Part shown: piece after piece, positions 31,735 through 44,464 of the stretch
Position numbering within the stretch: the first letter of the stretch is position 1
Layout of the letters: each line of letters begins with the position of its first letter
NCBI RefSeq assembly: GCF_000204055.1
Contig: NW_006768883.1
Location: 1-64,000, forward strand
Source: Melampsora larici-populina 98AG31
Lineage: Eukaryota; Basidiomycota; Pucciniomycetes; Pucciniales; Melampsoraceae
Length of the DNA stretch: 64,000 nucleotides
Direction of reading: 5' to 3'
Notes under the pieces: model-generated
The model's input: only the letters and a program-made list of their open reading frames with translations
Database searches by the model: none
Told to the model about the DNA's origin: nothing
Made by a program: the position numbers and the translations under genes

Positions 31735-32674
31735 ATGGAGAACCCAGTTACCGATGTCAGTTTTGTCTATGGCCATATTCATCATCATCAAAGCTTCAGG
31801 ATGATACACTGATACGCTAGAATCAACACCTTGGTAATAGATCGAAAATGTCATTAGATCCTTGACTGAGCCTAACAAAGCGTCTACCATGGGTATGAAT
31901 GTCGAGAAGTCAGTTTTCTAAGCCCTATTCTAAACATCGCGATCTTTCTGAATGATATCGGACATCTATACCTTGTGGAGAAAATAGATACTTTACCGAG
32001 GATGCGGTGTTATATCACCCCTTTTTCAGGGTCACGGGCCGAGGGGGCATCAAGGGAATCTACAAGACACTGTAAGTTTCTCACCTTGCATCGATCTCAG
32101 TCATCAATATCATATCATCACCGATTTGACCGTGTTGTCTTACTCTATTCTACTCACAGTCGAATGGGAACGACTGACCAGAAAATTGAGTTTCACGCCG
32201 TGATGTTCAACGAAGATAAAACTCAAGTTACTGTCGGTATGTATGCTTGCTCTATTTCAACGGTTTTTATCTCCTTGTATACTAACCTGTTAAACGCTTA
32301 ACTAACTCCCTAGATTTGACTGAACACATGAATGCTCGAGGTGTTCCGCAACAATCAGGACGTGTAGGACTTCGCTTGATCGTCCGTTTACACCTTATCC
32401 ATGACACTGATGGAAAGTATAGAATTACTAAGTGAGTATTGGAAATGATACCAAACACAATCTGAGATGCCTTGGCCTCATGCAAATCGATTGTTTTGAT
32501 TCGATATTTATCACACGCAGACAAGAGGACAACTTTTCATCTGACTCAGCAGCGATTGGCCTACCTGTTATGCCAGGATTGTCCTCCATGGTAAAAGTGA
32601 TGAAAATGCTCTCTGGGTTGTATATCGGTGGTTTAGGAAACTTTTTTCTTTCTAGAGGATGGTTCGGTCAATGA
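31735..32674 (+). CDS. NTF2-like (SigF-like) family protein, N-terminal exon unclear
   Basis: The start MENPVTDVSFVYGHI matches the N-terminus of a fungal NTF2-like, SigF-like family. Well-supported exons are 31988-32071 (YFTEDAVLYHPFFRVTGRGG), 32160-32236 (MGTTDQKIEFHAVMFNED), 32314-32431 (LTEHMNARGVPQQSG...) and 32521-32674 (QEDNFSSD ... RGWFGQ). All have GT-AG introns and phases that fit. The connection from 31735 to 31988 is unresolved because a TGA follows soon after the start, so an extra intron or a defect is possible. The fold is the small cone-shaped NTF2-like domain; its substrate is unknown. It is surrounded by transposon DNA but looks like an ordinary host gene. Confidence 0.7.
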
Positions 32675-32852
32675 TGTTCTTCTTTTGAGGACTGCATCTT
32701 GCTCTTGTCTTTGTTCTTGTTTTCACATCATTCGTTTACTTATTTAGGTCGTGTATCTTTTTATATTATTTATTAAAGAGGGTTTTCCTTTTTTTTTTGC
32801 AATTACTGTCTTTTGAAACTGCTAGCTTGAGTCAATTTATTGATGAATGATA

Positions 32853-32941
32853 CAGTCAAACCAGAAAAGCTTGTCACAAATTCCCCGCCAAATTGCTCGA
32901 GTTTTGCGGGCAAAATCGGTCAAGCTTTTCCGATTTGACCG
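32853..32941. mobile_element. 89-bp mariner-type MITE
   Basis: Left end CAGTCAAACCAGAAAAGCTTG-like and right end, in reverse, CGGTCAAATCGGAAAAGCTT. TA stands on both sides (32851-32852, 32942-32943). The small size and TA duplication fit a Tc1/mariner-derived MITE. Confidence 0.75.
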
Positions 32942-32949
32942 TACTATTT

Positions 32950-34319
32950 GAGAAGTGTCATGTAAACAAGGGCTGATCTGTATGAATCTTCAATCAAGCG
33001 GTCAATCATGAGGTATGTTGACAACGATTTTCTTTTGATAGAAGCGATTCTATTGAAGTTGCTTACATATTCATATGGCTATGTTGATGATGATAGAGAT
33101 TGAAATCTTTTGATCAATGAGATCATAAAGGTGCTGTGACTGAATTGATGATCTGCTTTGTAAGATCATCACAGAACCTTTGATTCAATATCAGATAAGG
33201 TCATGATTCAATGTCAGATACGGTCAAATTGTGAAATCAGATGGCACAGTAAGATGATCGTAAAATAAAACTCTTGTTGAAGAAACAAAGATAGACATCA
33301 GATTCAAGAAAAGAAAGATGAATCTGATTGGATTGGATTGGATTAATTACCAAAACTCAACATCTGAACCGGTTCTTTTGTTCTTTCTCAAAGCCAGCCT
33401 TCACCATCTCACTACACTCATCCATATGACTCATTCGTCAATCGATCATGAATTCATGATCAGAAGATTAAAACTACTTTCAATTAAGAGCTCAGGTCTT
33501 AACTCAAACCTCAATTGGTAATCAAATTCTCTTTATCCTTCCAGCCATCATCGTTTATCCACCGCGCATCACCCCGTTGAAAATGAAACGGGACAAGAGA
33601 TAGACAGAACTCCAACGATTAATGATGCGTTAAAACCATTTTGAAGAAAGATGGCAGCGGTTGAATGGCAAAAAGGTAAAGACAAACACAGACTTTTGTT
33701 TGATTCCCACAGCTTTTTCCGTTATAAAGAGACGTCTGAGAGCTTTGAAAGTTTAATTTCCTTCATTCCTTACATAAAACGTCACTTTAGATTTAGATCC
33801 TGTATCACTCACACACCAGACCAGTTGGCACTCCAGTGACCAATTCTAACGCACTCCAAACGCCAACAAAAAGCCACTCATCTTTATCACTTGGCTTTAA
33901 CTTTAGCCCAACTCTTTCGTCCACTCAAGACCGTCGCAACGACTTTCATTCTTTAAGATTCACCTGAATTCTTTCATCCACACGGTCATCCTTAATCAAC
34001 TCAATTCAAATCATCCTACAAGGTAAAGGACCCTTTTCCTAACCATTCAATCTCGCTCACTTTCCTTTTTCAAAAAGGGAATTTAGCCCAATACCACTTA
34101 GCACACATAGCCAAATCTTTTCCTACTACCTTTTCCACCTGTACCTTTTTGTTCTTATTTGCCCAGTTTAGATTGCTGATTGAAATCTTCCTTTCTCAAA
34201 TCTTTCGTCTGTTTTTTTTAATCATCATCGTACGACCTATCTCATTGGATATCACTCTACCGCCCTACTGTCTGCTTATCATTAATCAATCTTAACATCA
34301 TACTTAAATTAATAAATTT
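32950..34319. other. Intergenic DNA and upstream region of the MP88-type gene
   Basis: It holds an imperfect 23-bp direct repeat (TGATTCAATRTCAGATAMGGTCA) near 33181-33230 and an imperfect hairpin near 33140-33190. I recognise no gene. Confidence 0.45.
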
Positions 34320-34394
34320 GGTAAGCCCACATTATCTCCCTTCCTGCTCATCGAACGTATCAAATTAACTTTTATCATTCTTTGTTTTTTTCAG
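34320..34394 (+). other. Probable intron in the 5' leader of the MP88-type gene
   Basis: A GTAAGC donor after AATTTG and a TTTTTTTCAG acceptor just before CATAATAGC lie 25-100 bp upstream of the ATG at 34420. This makes a typical short fungal leader intron. Confidence 0.5.
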
Positions 34395-34419
34395 CATAAT
34401 AGCTCCAGAAATCTTTAAG

Positions 34420-35916
34420 ATGTCTATCTCAACTTCTCGATTACTCGCTTTTTTGAGCATCATCACTCTTACTTTGGCTCAATCTCAAGATACTGGTGGT
34501 GATGTACCTTTGTACACCAAGAAATTCACTTGGCCAAATTTACCTCAACAAGCTGATACGGGAAACGGTCCCAGAGGTACTCAACAAGGTTCGTCGAATT
34601 CATGAAATTTCCTCATCCTAATTTCTACTCTTGACTAATTTTTCTTTTTGGGATTCGTAATCCTCTAGGTTATAATCGTTGTAATTCTACTACTCAAAAC
34701 CAGAATTCAATGTGTCAAACCTCTTTCCTTAATTCGATCAATGATAAGTCTTCTTCTCCAACTCCTCAAAAACTCATTCATCACTTCGTCTTTGTATGTA
34801 TGAATCCATCCTAATTTCGGTTCTCTTGTTTCGTCGCGTGTGATTACAGTTCTGTCTTTGGGGTGCCCCTCAACCAAATACAGTTGTTGGTGATGTAGAA
34901 GGTGAAATGGTAGCTTATTGTACTACTAAGAAGTTCGGTACTCGTTTAATTCAAGGTGGAGCACTTCAAGGAGTTCAATTGTTGAGTTTCGATCATTTAA
35001 TATCACTCCATCCTATCAAATCTCACTAATTAATGATGAACTGTGATTTCAGAATCCGAACACCTGGTTACATTGAAGTTATCGGATTCATTGATCAAAC
35101 TGCATTAAACTTACAAGCCAATGATACAGGTGGAGAAGAAGATCCTCATGGAGCCGATCAAAGAGGTAATCCATTAGGCGGCTTAATGTATTCAGATGCT
35201 TTCAACACTCCAGGTGGTCCAGCTTATACTCAAGTAATTGAATGGAGTTATTTCATTGGAAGTGGAATTTTCTGTTACAAAGCTTGTGATCCTGCTGGTC
35301 CTAATGCCGCTCAACTCTGCCAACGTACAAAACATTTCTTTACCTGTCTCTCTTTTTTTGAAAGAAATCATACTGATTGTTTTGTTTGATTCGTTTAGAT
35401 GTTTATGACCGAATTGGATGTCGATACAATGCCCCAGCTAATTACCCTGCCATCAATGGCACTTTCCAATCTTGTAAAGGTGATAACCAACTCCCGGCTG
35501 GTATTTATGTAGACGGACCTACAACGAAAACCTTTGTTCAACCCCCAGAATCACTCGGACCAATTGCGTAAGTTCTACATTACTTCAATAACCCTCAACT
35601 TTGATTACTGAGATTTGTTTTTTATAGTACGATTCCTTATACACCAGTGATCCCAGCCACATCCGAATGTACTACATACACCTCAGCAGCACTCTACACA
35701 GATTTGCCTGCACCACCTATCAACACAGCTACCTTGGCCGTTCCTACTGGTACTTCTAAACCTTCCGATACGAATAACGGAAACAGTATGCCAGCAGCTA
35801 CCGGTACATCTGGTCGAAATGCAGCTTCATCTGATGCTTCTTCTTTAGAACTTCATGGGGTCTTCATGGCTCTTTCGGCTGTTGTTGCTATTGGATTCGG
35901 AATCAGTTTAGTTTAA
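34420..35916 (+). CDS. MP88-type secreted glycoprotein (macrophage-activating glycoprotein family)
   Basis: Exons 34420-34588, 34669-34793, 34850-34980, 35053-35324, 35399-35567 and 35628-35916 join to 385 codons in phase, all with GT-AG introns. A signal peptide (SRLLAFLSIITLTLAQS) opens the protein. The conserved body includes YNRCNSTTQNQNSMCQ, FCLWGAPQPN, ANDTGGEEDPHGADQRGNPL, CYKACDPAGPNAAQLC, YDRIGC and QPPESLGPI. These match the basidiomycete family known from Cryptococcus MP88. A Thr/Ser-rich stretch and a hydrophobic C-terminus (VFMALSAVVAIGFGISLV) suggest a GPI anchor, so it acts at the cell surface or wall. About 16 residues (KSSSPTPQKLIHHFVF) precede FCLW and look like an insertion. 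No defects were seen. Confidence 0.92.
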
Positions 35917-37490
35917 AGTTGAATTAAACTAATCATTGAACCTTATCATCCTTTCTATCTTTTATTTCCTTTTCTTTTTCATACACATTCTCATCACACC
36001 TCATCATTCATGCTGTTCTTTTGTTTTGTTTTTTTGGGATTTTTTTTCGTTTTGCTTCGTGTTGTTTATTACTTTATTATATGACATATCTAAACCCGAC
36101 TTTCACTTTGATCTTTAATCATGATCTACACTTTTTCCCTTCACCTCCCTATCTCCTTTTTGTTTTCATTGATGAGTTGTTTTTCAGATCGACTCTTTTT
36201 CCCCTAGTTTTCACAACTTGTTGATATATTTTTACCTCTTGAATGGTTTTGTGTGTGTGTGTGTTGTGTGTGTGGTTTGTGCGACTTTAATATTTTTTTA
36301 CCAGCCAATCATATTGAATTCTTATCATTGTTTTGATTGTTTGGTCTTCCTTTAACCGATTTACTTCTTTCGTGTGGTTTTTGGTTTTGGTTTTTAAGAA
36401 TGATGTAATGAATCATTTAACATTTACTTTGAAATTAATGTAATTTTTTTTCAAAACCTTGGAGAACAGGTGGATCTGCCTGCACCAGGGAACTGGACAA
36501 CTGCCTGCCTTAACTTTTAAACTTGAATTTTATTAGTTGACTCGTGTTGAAGGAGCACTGAGGTAGAGGCACAAGCCAATTCTCCATGCAAATTAAAGTC
36601 CCTTATATTCCTAGACTACAATTGTTATTGAACAACAAACAATCCTTTTTGTGTTAGTCATGGGTACTATCAAGCCTTCTTATGTTTAACCTCGCCTTCT
36701 TTACAACGTCCAGAGCAATTAAATGTGAAAGACTTTTTCTCTTTGTTAAGACCCAATTGGGCAATTGGAATGATTCAATATTGAACATTCAAGCACAAAG
36801 CTGTCCTATGAGTCAACAAGCAAAAGAACCTATCCTAAATCTACTCAGATTTTTACCTTTTATTGTGGCCAATTTCACATCTGCTAATAAAATTCATAAC
36901 ATTTAGAAATCACTGAAACCTTGCCTATAGGTTGGTAAAATAATTGACCATACCCTCTACTTATTTGACTGACATTTCTTTTGAGTACAAACAGCTCACC
37001 CCTTCCATGGTGTAAGTTAGTCAGCAATTCCAAATCAGGCATAGTTCTTCTGATAGATTATCATTGCTAAAGACAATTTCTCATCATCTTGGCCTTTGAT
37101 TGCTTGATTTCACCAGAACTTCACATATGACATATTTTAATATGTAATGATGAAGTCTAGATGAGAAGTCCAATTTTCCCTTGATTTGTTGATTCTAGGA
37201 AGAATATGAATAAATTGATAGCAAAAAGTTTTGGAAATTACTATTTACCCTGCATATGAGTAAATTGGTGCATAATTGGTGCCCTAGATTTCATCATGAT
37301 TTGCCTCACAGGTCAAATTAAAGCTGGAAGAAAATCCAACTTTTGTATATAATCACCAATCACATTTAAAAATACTACCCATAGACTTAAAGGGTGTAGG
37401 GGACAGAAATGTAGAGAAGTGTATTGCAAAGTGGAATATAAAATTTGTTTTGTATGTATCTTAATAAACATTTAAGATATCCAAGATCAC
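35917..37490. other. Intergenic DNA, TG microsatellite
   Basis: The stretch holds the 3' region of the glycoprotein gene with T-rich DNA, and a (TG)n run at about 36250-36280. An open frame at 36682-36906 has no recognisable motif. I see no other supported gene. Confidence 0.5.
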
Positions 37491-37499
37491 AATCTTAAC

Positions 37500-38620
37500 T
37501 ATAGCACAAAAATTATTGCCGTCAACAAACTGCTTTGTGGTCATTCAATCGATGAAATCAATGATGAACTCATCACCAAAATTTGTCCATGTTCTTTCTC
37601 ATGATGGAAGTCACTCTACAAACGTACCGACACTGTAGTCAGAGACCCGGATACCTAAGAGAAACAAGGCCGTCACACCATCTATTTGGCCAAAGATTGT
37701 GAATTCATGGTTGAGCTCATCAACGACAATCCAACTTTGTTCTTCGACAAGATCCAGTCGATGATGTACAATCATACCAATACCCCTGCATCTTTACAGA
37801 CCATTGCAAATGACTTGAAAGAAAGGCACTGTCTTACAGTTCATAAAGCTTCAAAGGTTGATCCCAATCAATCACCTGAACTTCAATCTGATTATTCAAT
37901 CTGGCTTGCCAATATCCCAAACAAATGTCTTGTTTTCATGGGTAAGCTCGATTTATTTTTTCTGTCTTTGATAACTGACTCAATAACTGACTTGTAGCAT
38001 GTCTATTGGATTAATTAGACAAGACCGGGCTCCGAACATTAGATGTGATGCGCTCAAAGGTTTGATCCAAGCAAGGCAAACATCTACCAAAATTGGAATG
38101 AAAGCGACTTGGACCTCACTACAGCATGCTTGCGGCTGTATGCAAGATGGGATTATTGGCATCCCATTCGCAAGTTGGTGCCTATCTTCAAGTTGACTTT
38201 GAAGCTTTCTTGAAACACCTTCTGGTAAGTCTTTCATCTTTCTTCTGGTCTATAATCAATCAAGCTGATTGATTCAACAACTCCAGCTTCCTGTGATGAA
38301 CCTGTATCCAGCTTGTAATTCAGTCTTGGTGTTGGACAACACCACCATTCATCGCGGTGGAGCAATCGAAGAGATGTGGAAAGAGATGGGGATTCTCATA
38401 TGCTATCTACCACCGGTTTTGCCGGATTTCAACCACATCAAGCGGATCTTCAACGTATTTAAAGATAGACTTAGGAGGAACCAATGTTGGATAACACTGT
38501 TGATGAGCTGGGTTGTATGCAAGTGGTGATGAGTGAGGTTTGTACCAGCTCATTGATAATGAGTCTTTACAAGACTTATGGATATTTCAATACCGGGTAA
38601 ATTTTGAAGCACTTGTTGTA
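37500..38620 (+). pseudogene. Degenerate Tc1/mariner-family transposase
   Basis: Pieces in order are GHSIDEINDELITKI (helix-turn-helix region), TIYLAKDCEFMVELINDNPT, LATIHxDL-like LQTIANDLKERHCLTVHKAS, YSMLAAVCKMGLLASHSQVG, and NSVLVLDNTTIHRGGAIEEM, which keeps a catalytic Asp. The block YLPPVLPDFNHIKRIFNVFK follows, where the family has LNPIE, so the catalytic Glu is Lys. Several stops and frame changes separate them. No terminal repeats were identified. It differs from the scrap at 6.0 kb. Confidence 0.75.
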
Positions 38621-38639
38621 TGGTTACAGTTAATGTTTT

Positions 38640-39915
38640 AAATCCTCAATAAAAGTCCCACAGTTTGTTTCAAAAAAAACTTCTTTATCTGTGTGGAAGA
38701 AATGAAAAAGGGCTCTCATACCCATTCATTGTTTTTTTTGTATTGCCCAAGTTTCTGTGAGAGACTTGTTGATTCAAGAGTTTCTTCTCATGGATCAAGT
38801 TTGGTTCTTTGAATACCATCTGAGCAATCAAAGAAACCGCACATCTCAGAAGTCAAAAGATATTGAATTCTGCAAATGAACCTGACTTTTATTTTTGACT
38901 TTCACTACACCAAACCAATAATATACCAGGAAGTTTAGAAAAGTCAAGATGTAGAAAATACTCAGCAATGCATGAGAGGTAGGAGAAATTCAAAGAATAT
39001 ATGGTTGAATCAGTCTTTTATTTCCCATAATTTTTCATATTTTTTCATATTTTTACCTTGAGTTTTGAAGATGTTACGTAGAAAAATGATTCTGGGGTGT
39101 ATTTGGTCAGAAACTCAAATTTTGTCCAAAACTACCCAGGCTTGGGCAGAAACTTTTCAACAATCACGAATACAACAATTTTCTTTCAATTAAACTGGCA
39201 GTTGCACATTATGAAAGCCACATACTGGATCTACAGTTTCCATTTGGATGCTAAAACCCTTGTGGAACAGATTTATAAGCTTTTCTAGCTTTACTGTTGG
39301 GGATGGTGATTGCTGTACCTTCTTCATTTTTGGACACACACCACTCATTCTAATGTGTATCTGGTAAGTTAAACATGCATATTTCAGAATGGGCTGACAT
39401 TCCAGATGTTGACACAAAATTGACAATTTTATTGGTCTCGCAAGGTTAATGCCTCCATGACTGCCAGCTTTGGACATAAACTGAGTTTCTGACCTGATAT
39501 ACACTGCTGCCGTAAAAATCTTTAAAAATATGCAAGATGATGGGCACACACAGGGGAATACAACCCATATTTTTCCATATTTTTTTGACCTGTTCTGCCT
39601 TGTGTATAATTTTCTATGTCTTTTTAATTTTCTAAACTCGGCGGTAAATTTGCAATCTGGCATAGTGTTTGATTAATTCATGGATCAAATCAAGGATTCA
39701 GAGAGCACTAGCCAATTTGATTTCTCATTTTAATTGTATAAACTCTCACTTGGGGCAAATTCTTGATGAATACATCACAAAATCATAATTTTTAATTACA
39801 GCAGTACATATAACCAGTCATACAGTTGTTTGGGGGGGTTAATAATGAACACAACAATAATTTGTTGAGCTACAAGGATAAGTAATGTTTACAAGACTAG
39901 TTACCAATTGCATAA
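38640..39915. other. AT-rich stretch, no gene recognised
   Basis: Repeated CATATTTTTC motifs occur at 39040 and 39570, similar to a motif in the CACTA MITE arms. An open frame at 39190-39663 (-) has no recognisable family. Confidence 0.4.
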
Positions 39916-39924
39916 TCTTTCATT

Positions 39925-42140
39925 TATCTTTTATTTTGTCAAGATAGGCCATTTGCATCGCCTTGAACTCCTTGAGGTCAGTTTGATATGATGGTGCACT
40001 ATCATGTAGACAGACCGCAGTTCCAAATGCAAATTCCAACCTCTCAAGGGTAGGAACATCCAATGAGGGAGAGAGGAATGCTTTGAGGTCAACAATGTCG
40101 CATTTGGTGAGAAGGTCTTGGGGCGCTTGATCATTGAGCAAAATCTTAGCCCATTTGAGATAATCTTCAAACTCAGGCCAATTGTCAGGAATCTGTGAGG
40201 TTGATTGAACTGTGTCAGCAGTGTATTCCAATCGTTGACCGGGTTTAGGGTGGATTGGAATCCATTGAAATTCAGTTCGTCCAGTGGGTGGTAGGAACTC
40301 AGTAGCACAGTGCTTATGCATCGCCTAAAAAAGTGGAAATGGTTGATTAGAAAACTGATGAGGAGAATGATAAGAATGAAAAGAAAGACTCACCCCGTCT
40401 TGAGCCCAAGTGTCCAACATTGCATGGCTCAAGTATACCACTTCCTTATTATTTGCTGGATTGATGCATCCTATGCATTCTCTACCTCCGATCAAAACAT
40501 ACCCAAATCGTCTCATGAGCCCCACTCTGGCTTTTTGCCAGTCTGGTTGAACATTGATTCCCTGCAACAAAGCAGTAATCAATATAGATATTGATTGAAA
40601 ACAAAATGAAATGAGCACTTACCAGCATTTCTAACTTGTTGACTTGGGCTGGAGCCAATGAGTTTGGATGGTTCTTGCTAGTCAATCAATCAAACTCGTC
40701 CTCCTTCTCAATCCATCAGAAAACATGAGCAATCAAACAATAGAAAGAAATGATAGAAATGAAATCAAAAGAAAAAGAACTCATTTCTTATTTCAAATGT
40801 CTGACCGTCTTTGGGTTGTCCATGTAAAGACAAAAACCCACCTCATGATCTTGACTTTTGATCATTGCTGCATTAAACTTATCCAGGATGGCCTTGGTTG
40901 CAATAGTCTTCATAGCAGATTTAAGAAAGTCTCCATGTCCGGCGACGTAACCTTTGAATTGAACATGGCCTTCTTCAAATAATTCCTTGAGAATTGTTCC
41001 ACAAACCACCTTGTGAGCATCACAAGACAAACCACCTTGTGAGCATCACAAGCGTCAAAGATTGGAGCATCACAAGACAAACCACCTTGTGAGCATCACT
41101 AGGCAAACCACATTGTGAGCATCACAAGACAAACCACCTTGTGAGCATCACAAGCGTCAAAGATTGAATCCCAAACACTGATAAGGTGAGCACCGTGCAC
41201 CTGGATTGTGGCATTGAAGGGTTCTGTGGTGGTATAGTCACTGTACTTCTGGGTGGCTCCAGATTGGGTCTCCGCCTTGGTCTTCGGAATTGGACTGAAA
41301 ACATGAAACCAGATCTTGACGTGACTTGATTTGGCCTTGAACTCCACACCAGGTGCAGGTTGAACCAAGTAGGCGGGTGCTGGGGGTTGTGGTGATTGAG
41401 TCAAATCAATATCAACATGGGATCCTGAATAAAAAAATGATCACTTACAGTCAATCTGAATGTGGTAGGGATAGATCAATTGGACTGACTCTGAGAAGCT
41501 TGGATATCATTCTTTGGCATGTTGAACATTGGGTCTCAGTGACCATGTTCAACTTGTATAGCCTCTTGATCCGGTTGTGGGGCTAGAAAAAATTGAGTGA
41601 TTTGGAAAAGAAAAAAAGAAAACAAAAAGAATGAAAAAGGGAAAGAAAGGATAGGGAGAAGACGAGCTGTAAGGAAAGAACTTGCTGTTGTTGGTTTTGG
41701 GATGGAGTTGACAACAGAATTCTCAGGATCCTTGTTGAGAAAATGGGTCTATATGAAAGACCTCTGTGTTGAGATATTGACGTCTTCCAGTGGAAAAAAA
41801 ATCCCAATTATGTCTGTCTCTAAAATACAAATCAAAGGTAATCAGTGATTGAAATGATTTCAAGAAGGAAATTTAAAAAGAACTCACTTGTTGAAGAGGC
41901 AAGGGCTTCCACCTCTTCCAAGATCAGGACTAAGGCCTTCTGGCCCAGCCACTTGATCTTGTCGGGCTTGACTAAAGAAAACAGCAAAATCAGTAAAAAT
42001 GATCAAAAGAAATGAAATGATTGAAAGGAATGGTCAACAAGAAATGGTCAAAAGAAATGGTCAACAAGAAACTTACTAATCTTTCTTTGCTTGTGCCGCG
42101 TTGTCTGCACGTTGTTTTTTAGTGGTCCTCGTGGGCATTG
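39925..42140 (-). CDS. Unrecognised multi-exon protein gene, probably damaged
   Basis: From the ATG near 42140 (MPTRTTKKQRADNAAQAKK), short exons lead to conserved-looking blocks. These are SSHVKIWFHVFSPIPKTK, IQVHGAHLISVWDSIFDACD, ILKELFEEGHVQFKGYVAGH, DHEVGFCLYMDNPKTVRHLK, WQKARVGLMRRFGYVLIGGR, LDTWAQDG and EFLPPTGRTEFQWIPIHP, ending at 39920-39925. Introns are 50-80 bp with GT-AG ends. I do not recognise the family. A cluster of five near-identical 24-26 bp copies (41003-41160) sits inside one exon and probably breaks it. An uncharacterised rust family or element-borne gene is possible. Confidence 0.45.
41003..41160. repeat. Five tandem copies of an exon segment
   Basis: AAACCACCTTGTGAGCATCA recurs five times, at spacings of about 26 to 50 bp. 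On the minus strand each copy encodes DAHKVV. The unit length is not a multiple of three. Confidence 0.85.
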
Positions 42141-42438
42141 TGGTATCAGTGGTAATAAGGATATGTGGATATGGGTGAAGTGGTGGGATCAAAGGTTATG
42201 GAATACTGAAACGGTCAACAGCTTCAGTCGAGATATCCCAATCTTGATTGAAGGCTATGCTTATAAAGTAGCCTGTATTGGCCAAATTTCATTCATTAAA
42301 TTTTGGAGTGACAACAGAATTTGGAACAACTGTACGACTTCCAATATCACAAGTTGTCCTTTATGTCATCTCAAATAATCCGTTTTCCTGGAGACTTCCA
42401 CCTTGCAACAAAACTGACACTTTCCACAAGGTAACACT

Positions 42439-44208
42439 TTAATTGAGGTAAAACAGTTTCAAGTGACTGAGCTTTCCATTGAATTTTTGCAACTCTTTCT
42501 TTGTGCAAGATACTTTTTCTAGAAACTGGTCTACTTCAAATTTCCTCTTTGTCAACTTCTTTTCTGGTAGGTGTACAGTTTTGTTAACCCAATTCCACAC
42601 AAAGCCTATGAATTTTTGTTTGTTGGCAAATTTGGTGTATTTTGTCACGTTTGTTTTCACTCCTAATGCTTCACTTGCTTTGACAATTTGTAACATGGTT
42701 GTCCAATCTGACTTCTTGTTGATCATCAAGTTATTGTCCACCCATTGAAAGGCTTCCAATAACTTGAACATCACTTTCATTAAGTCCTTCCAACCGTCTG
42801 CTGGACCTCTGAAGGCTCCACATCCGCCAACTCCTCCAAATGCAATCATAACATCTATTAAAAAATTTCATTGAAATCCTTGATTGCCAAATAGGGCCAT
42901 TGCAATGGATGAGTTGGAATCTGCCTGTAGGCACCCTCCCAATTGAAGATTCCCATTTTAACGTCTTCTTTCAGCCTTCTTATAAATAAAGCTACAACTT
43001 TAAAGCCGTCCCAGGGTGTTTCAAATCCTTCTTTGTTCAAATAGGAATTAACGGACCTTATTTCTTCATCAAACCTAGGGTACTACATATCATTTATAGC
43101 ACAAAAGGTTCCATCACCATTCTCCACAGCACCTAAAGGACTTGTCCTAAAGAATCCTATATTTCTGTAAACTTCTTCTTTCTCATAAGGACCATACATC
43201 CTACCTGCCATAATCTCTTTATTTATGTGTCTTTCTATTTTATTGTGTGCATTACTTGCTGAGTTATGATTAGGTGGACAATACCATTTGTAGTCTTTTA
43301 CAACATGGCTTGGGACACCCTGATGAAACCCAAATTTGAATCCTTCTAGTAAGTAACTGTACTGTTTGAATAAGTTATACTTTTTCAATTGATATTCCCA
43401 TTCTTCAATCTTCATGTCACATTTCACTGATGTTGGCCAATTTAATGTACCTATTGTATCTTTATTCACAAATTCTACTTCATTACCAACACTGTCTCTA
43501 AATGACACTCGGTACTCTTCATTATCAAATTGGTACATCAGGTCATTGATTTCAATTTCATTGTTATCAATATCACTAACGGAATTTGATTGCATAAAGA
43601 AATAAAACAAGTACATACATAAACCAAGTACATATGTTATATAAACAACAAACATAACTGATTACATAACACAAAGAAACACAATTTAACACATCATAAA
43701 ACATCAACTCACAAGATTCTCTCTTTCAATGTTGATTGTTTTGGGGGATCATCTTCTTTTCTAAATGACACAGACTGATTCCTAGTTTTTGAGTGTTTGA
43801 TCCAAATTAGTTAAGTTCTTATTTGCAGTTGTAAGTCCTTGCTTACACCTGTTTTCCTTTCCCTTTCATATCATAATTGTTCTTTCCTTTGTCAAACCTT
43901 TGATAAGGACCTGGTGATATGTCTTTTCTAAAATTTCTTCCCCTGTTATTCTTCCTATTATTTTGAAAGTTTTTGTTTTTGAAGTTATTATGAAAGTTGA
44001 CATTCTTGAAATTATTATTTCTGCTAAAACTGTCATTTCTATCAAAGGTTGGTGGTCTCAGTTGATTATTATCTTGATCTTCAGATAGGTCTGCGTCAAT
44101 TGAATCATGATTTACACCATACGTGTATCTATCCCCCGTTATAGGGTTAAATCGTTCTCTGATGTTGTCCCGTGCGTAAGCTAAATTCAATTCATGATTA
44201 ATAATCAA
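42439..44208 (-). pseudogene. DIRS-like retrotransposon remnant (gag end and reverse transcriptase)
   Basis: Read on the minus strand, 44208-43843 is an Asn-rich gag-like end (FSRNNNFKNVNFHNNFKNKN). 43600-43083 has FGFHQGVPSH, GPYEKEEVYRNIGFFRTSPL and FCAINDM. 43060-42439 has FNWEGAYRQIPTHPLQWPYL, AFGGVGGCGAFRGPADGWKD and WVDNNLMINKK. In DIRS-type reverse transcriptases the same blocks occur and the catalytic motif is WVDDN. Here the second Asp is Asn. A TAG after NDM and a frameshift in a T-run before AFGG also disable it. No tyrosine recombinase or split repeats were found. Confidence 0.75.
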
Positions 44209-44464
44209 ATGACTTATTATTAATTCTTATTCAACCGACTCACAATTGCCTAACAATGTTATCCTACCATCTTGCAAATCAAACAGTTGATTCCCATCTT
44301 TGTGCCTTTCTCTGCTTTTGCCATCTCATTTGCCTCTTGTTCTCCCGCCTCATAGGTGAGCTGTTCCGCGTGGAAGATTCTCTTTTTTCAAATACAAGAT
44401 GCGTACTAATAGAAGAAACAGAAACCTCAAGCCAGAATTTACACCAGTTCCTACAGACGTGTGG

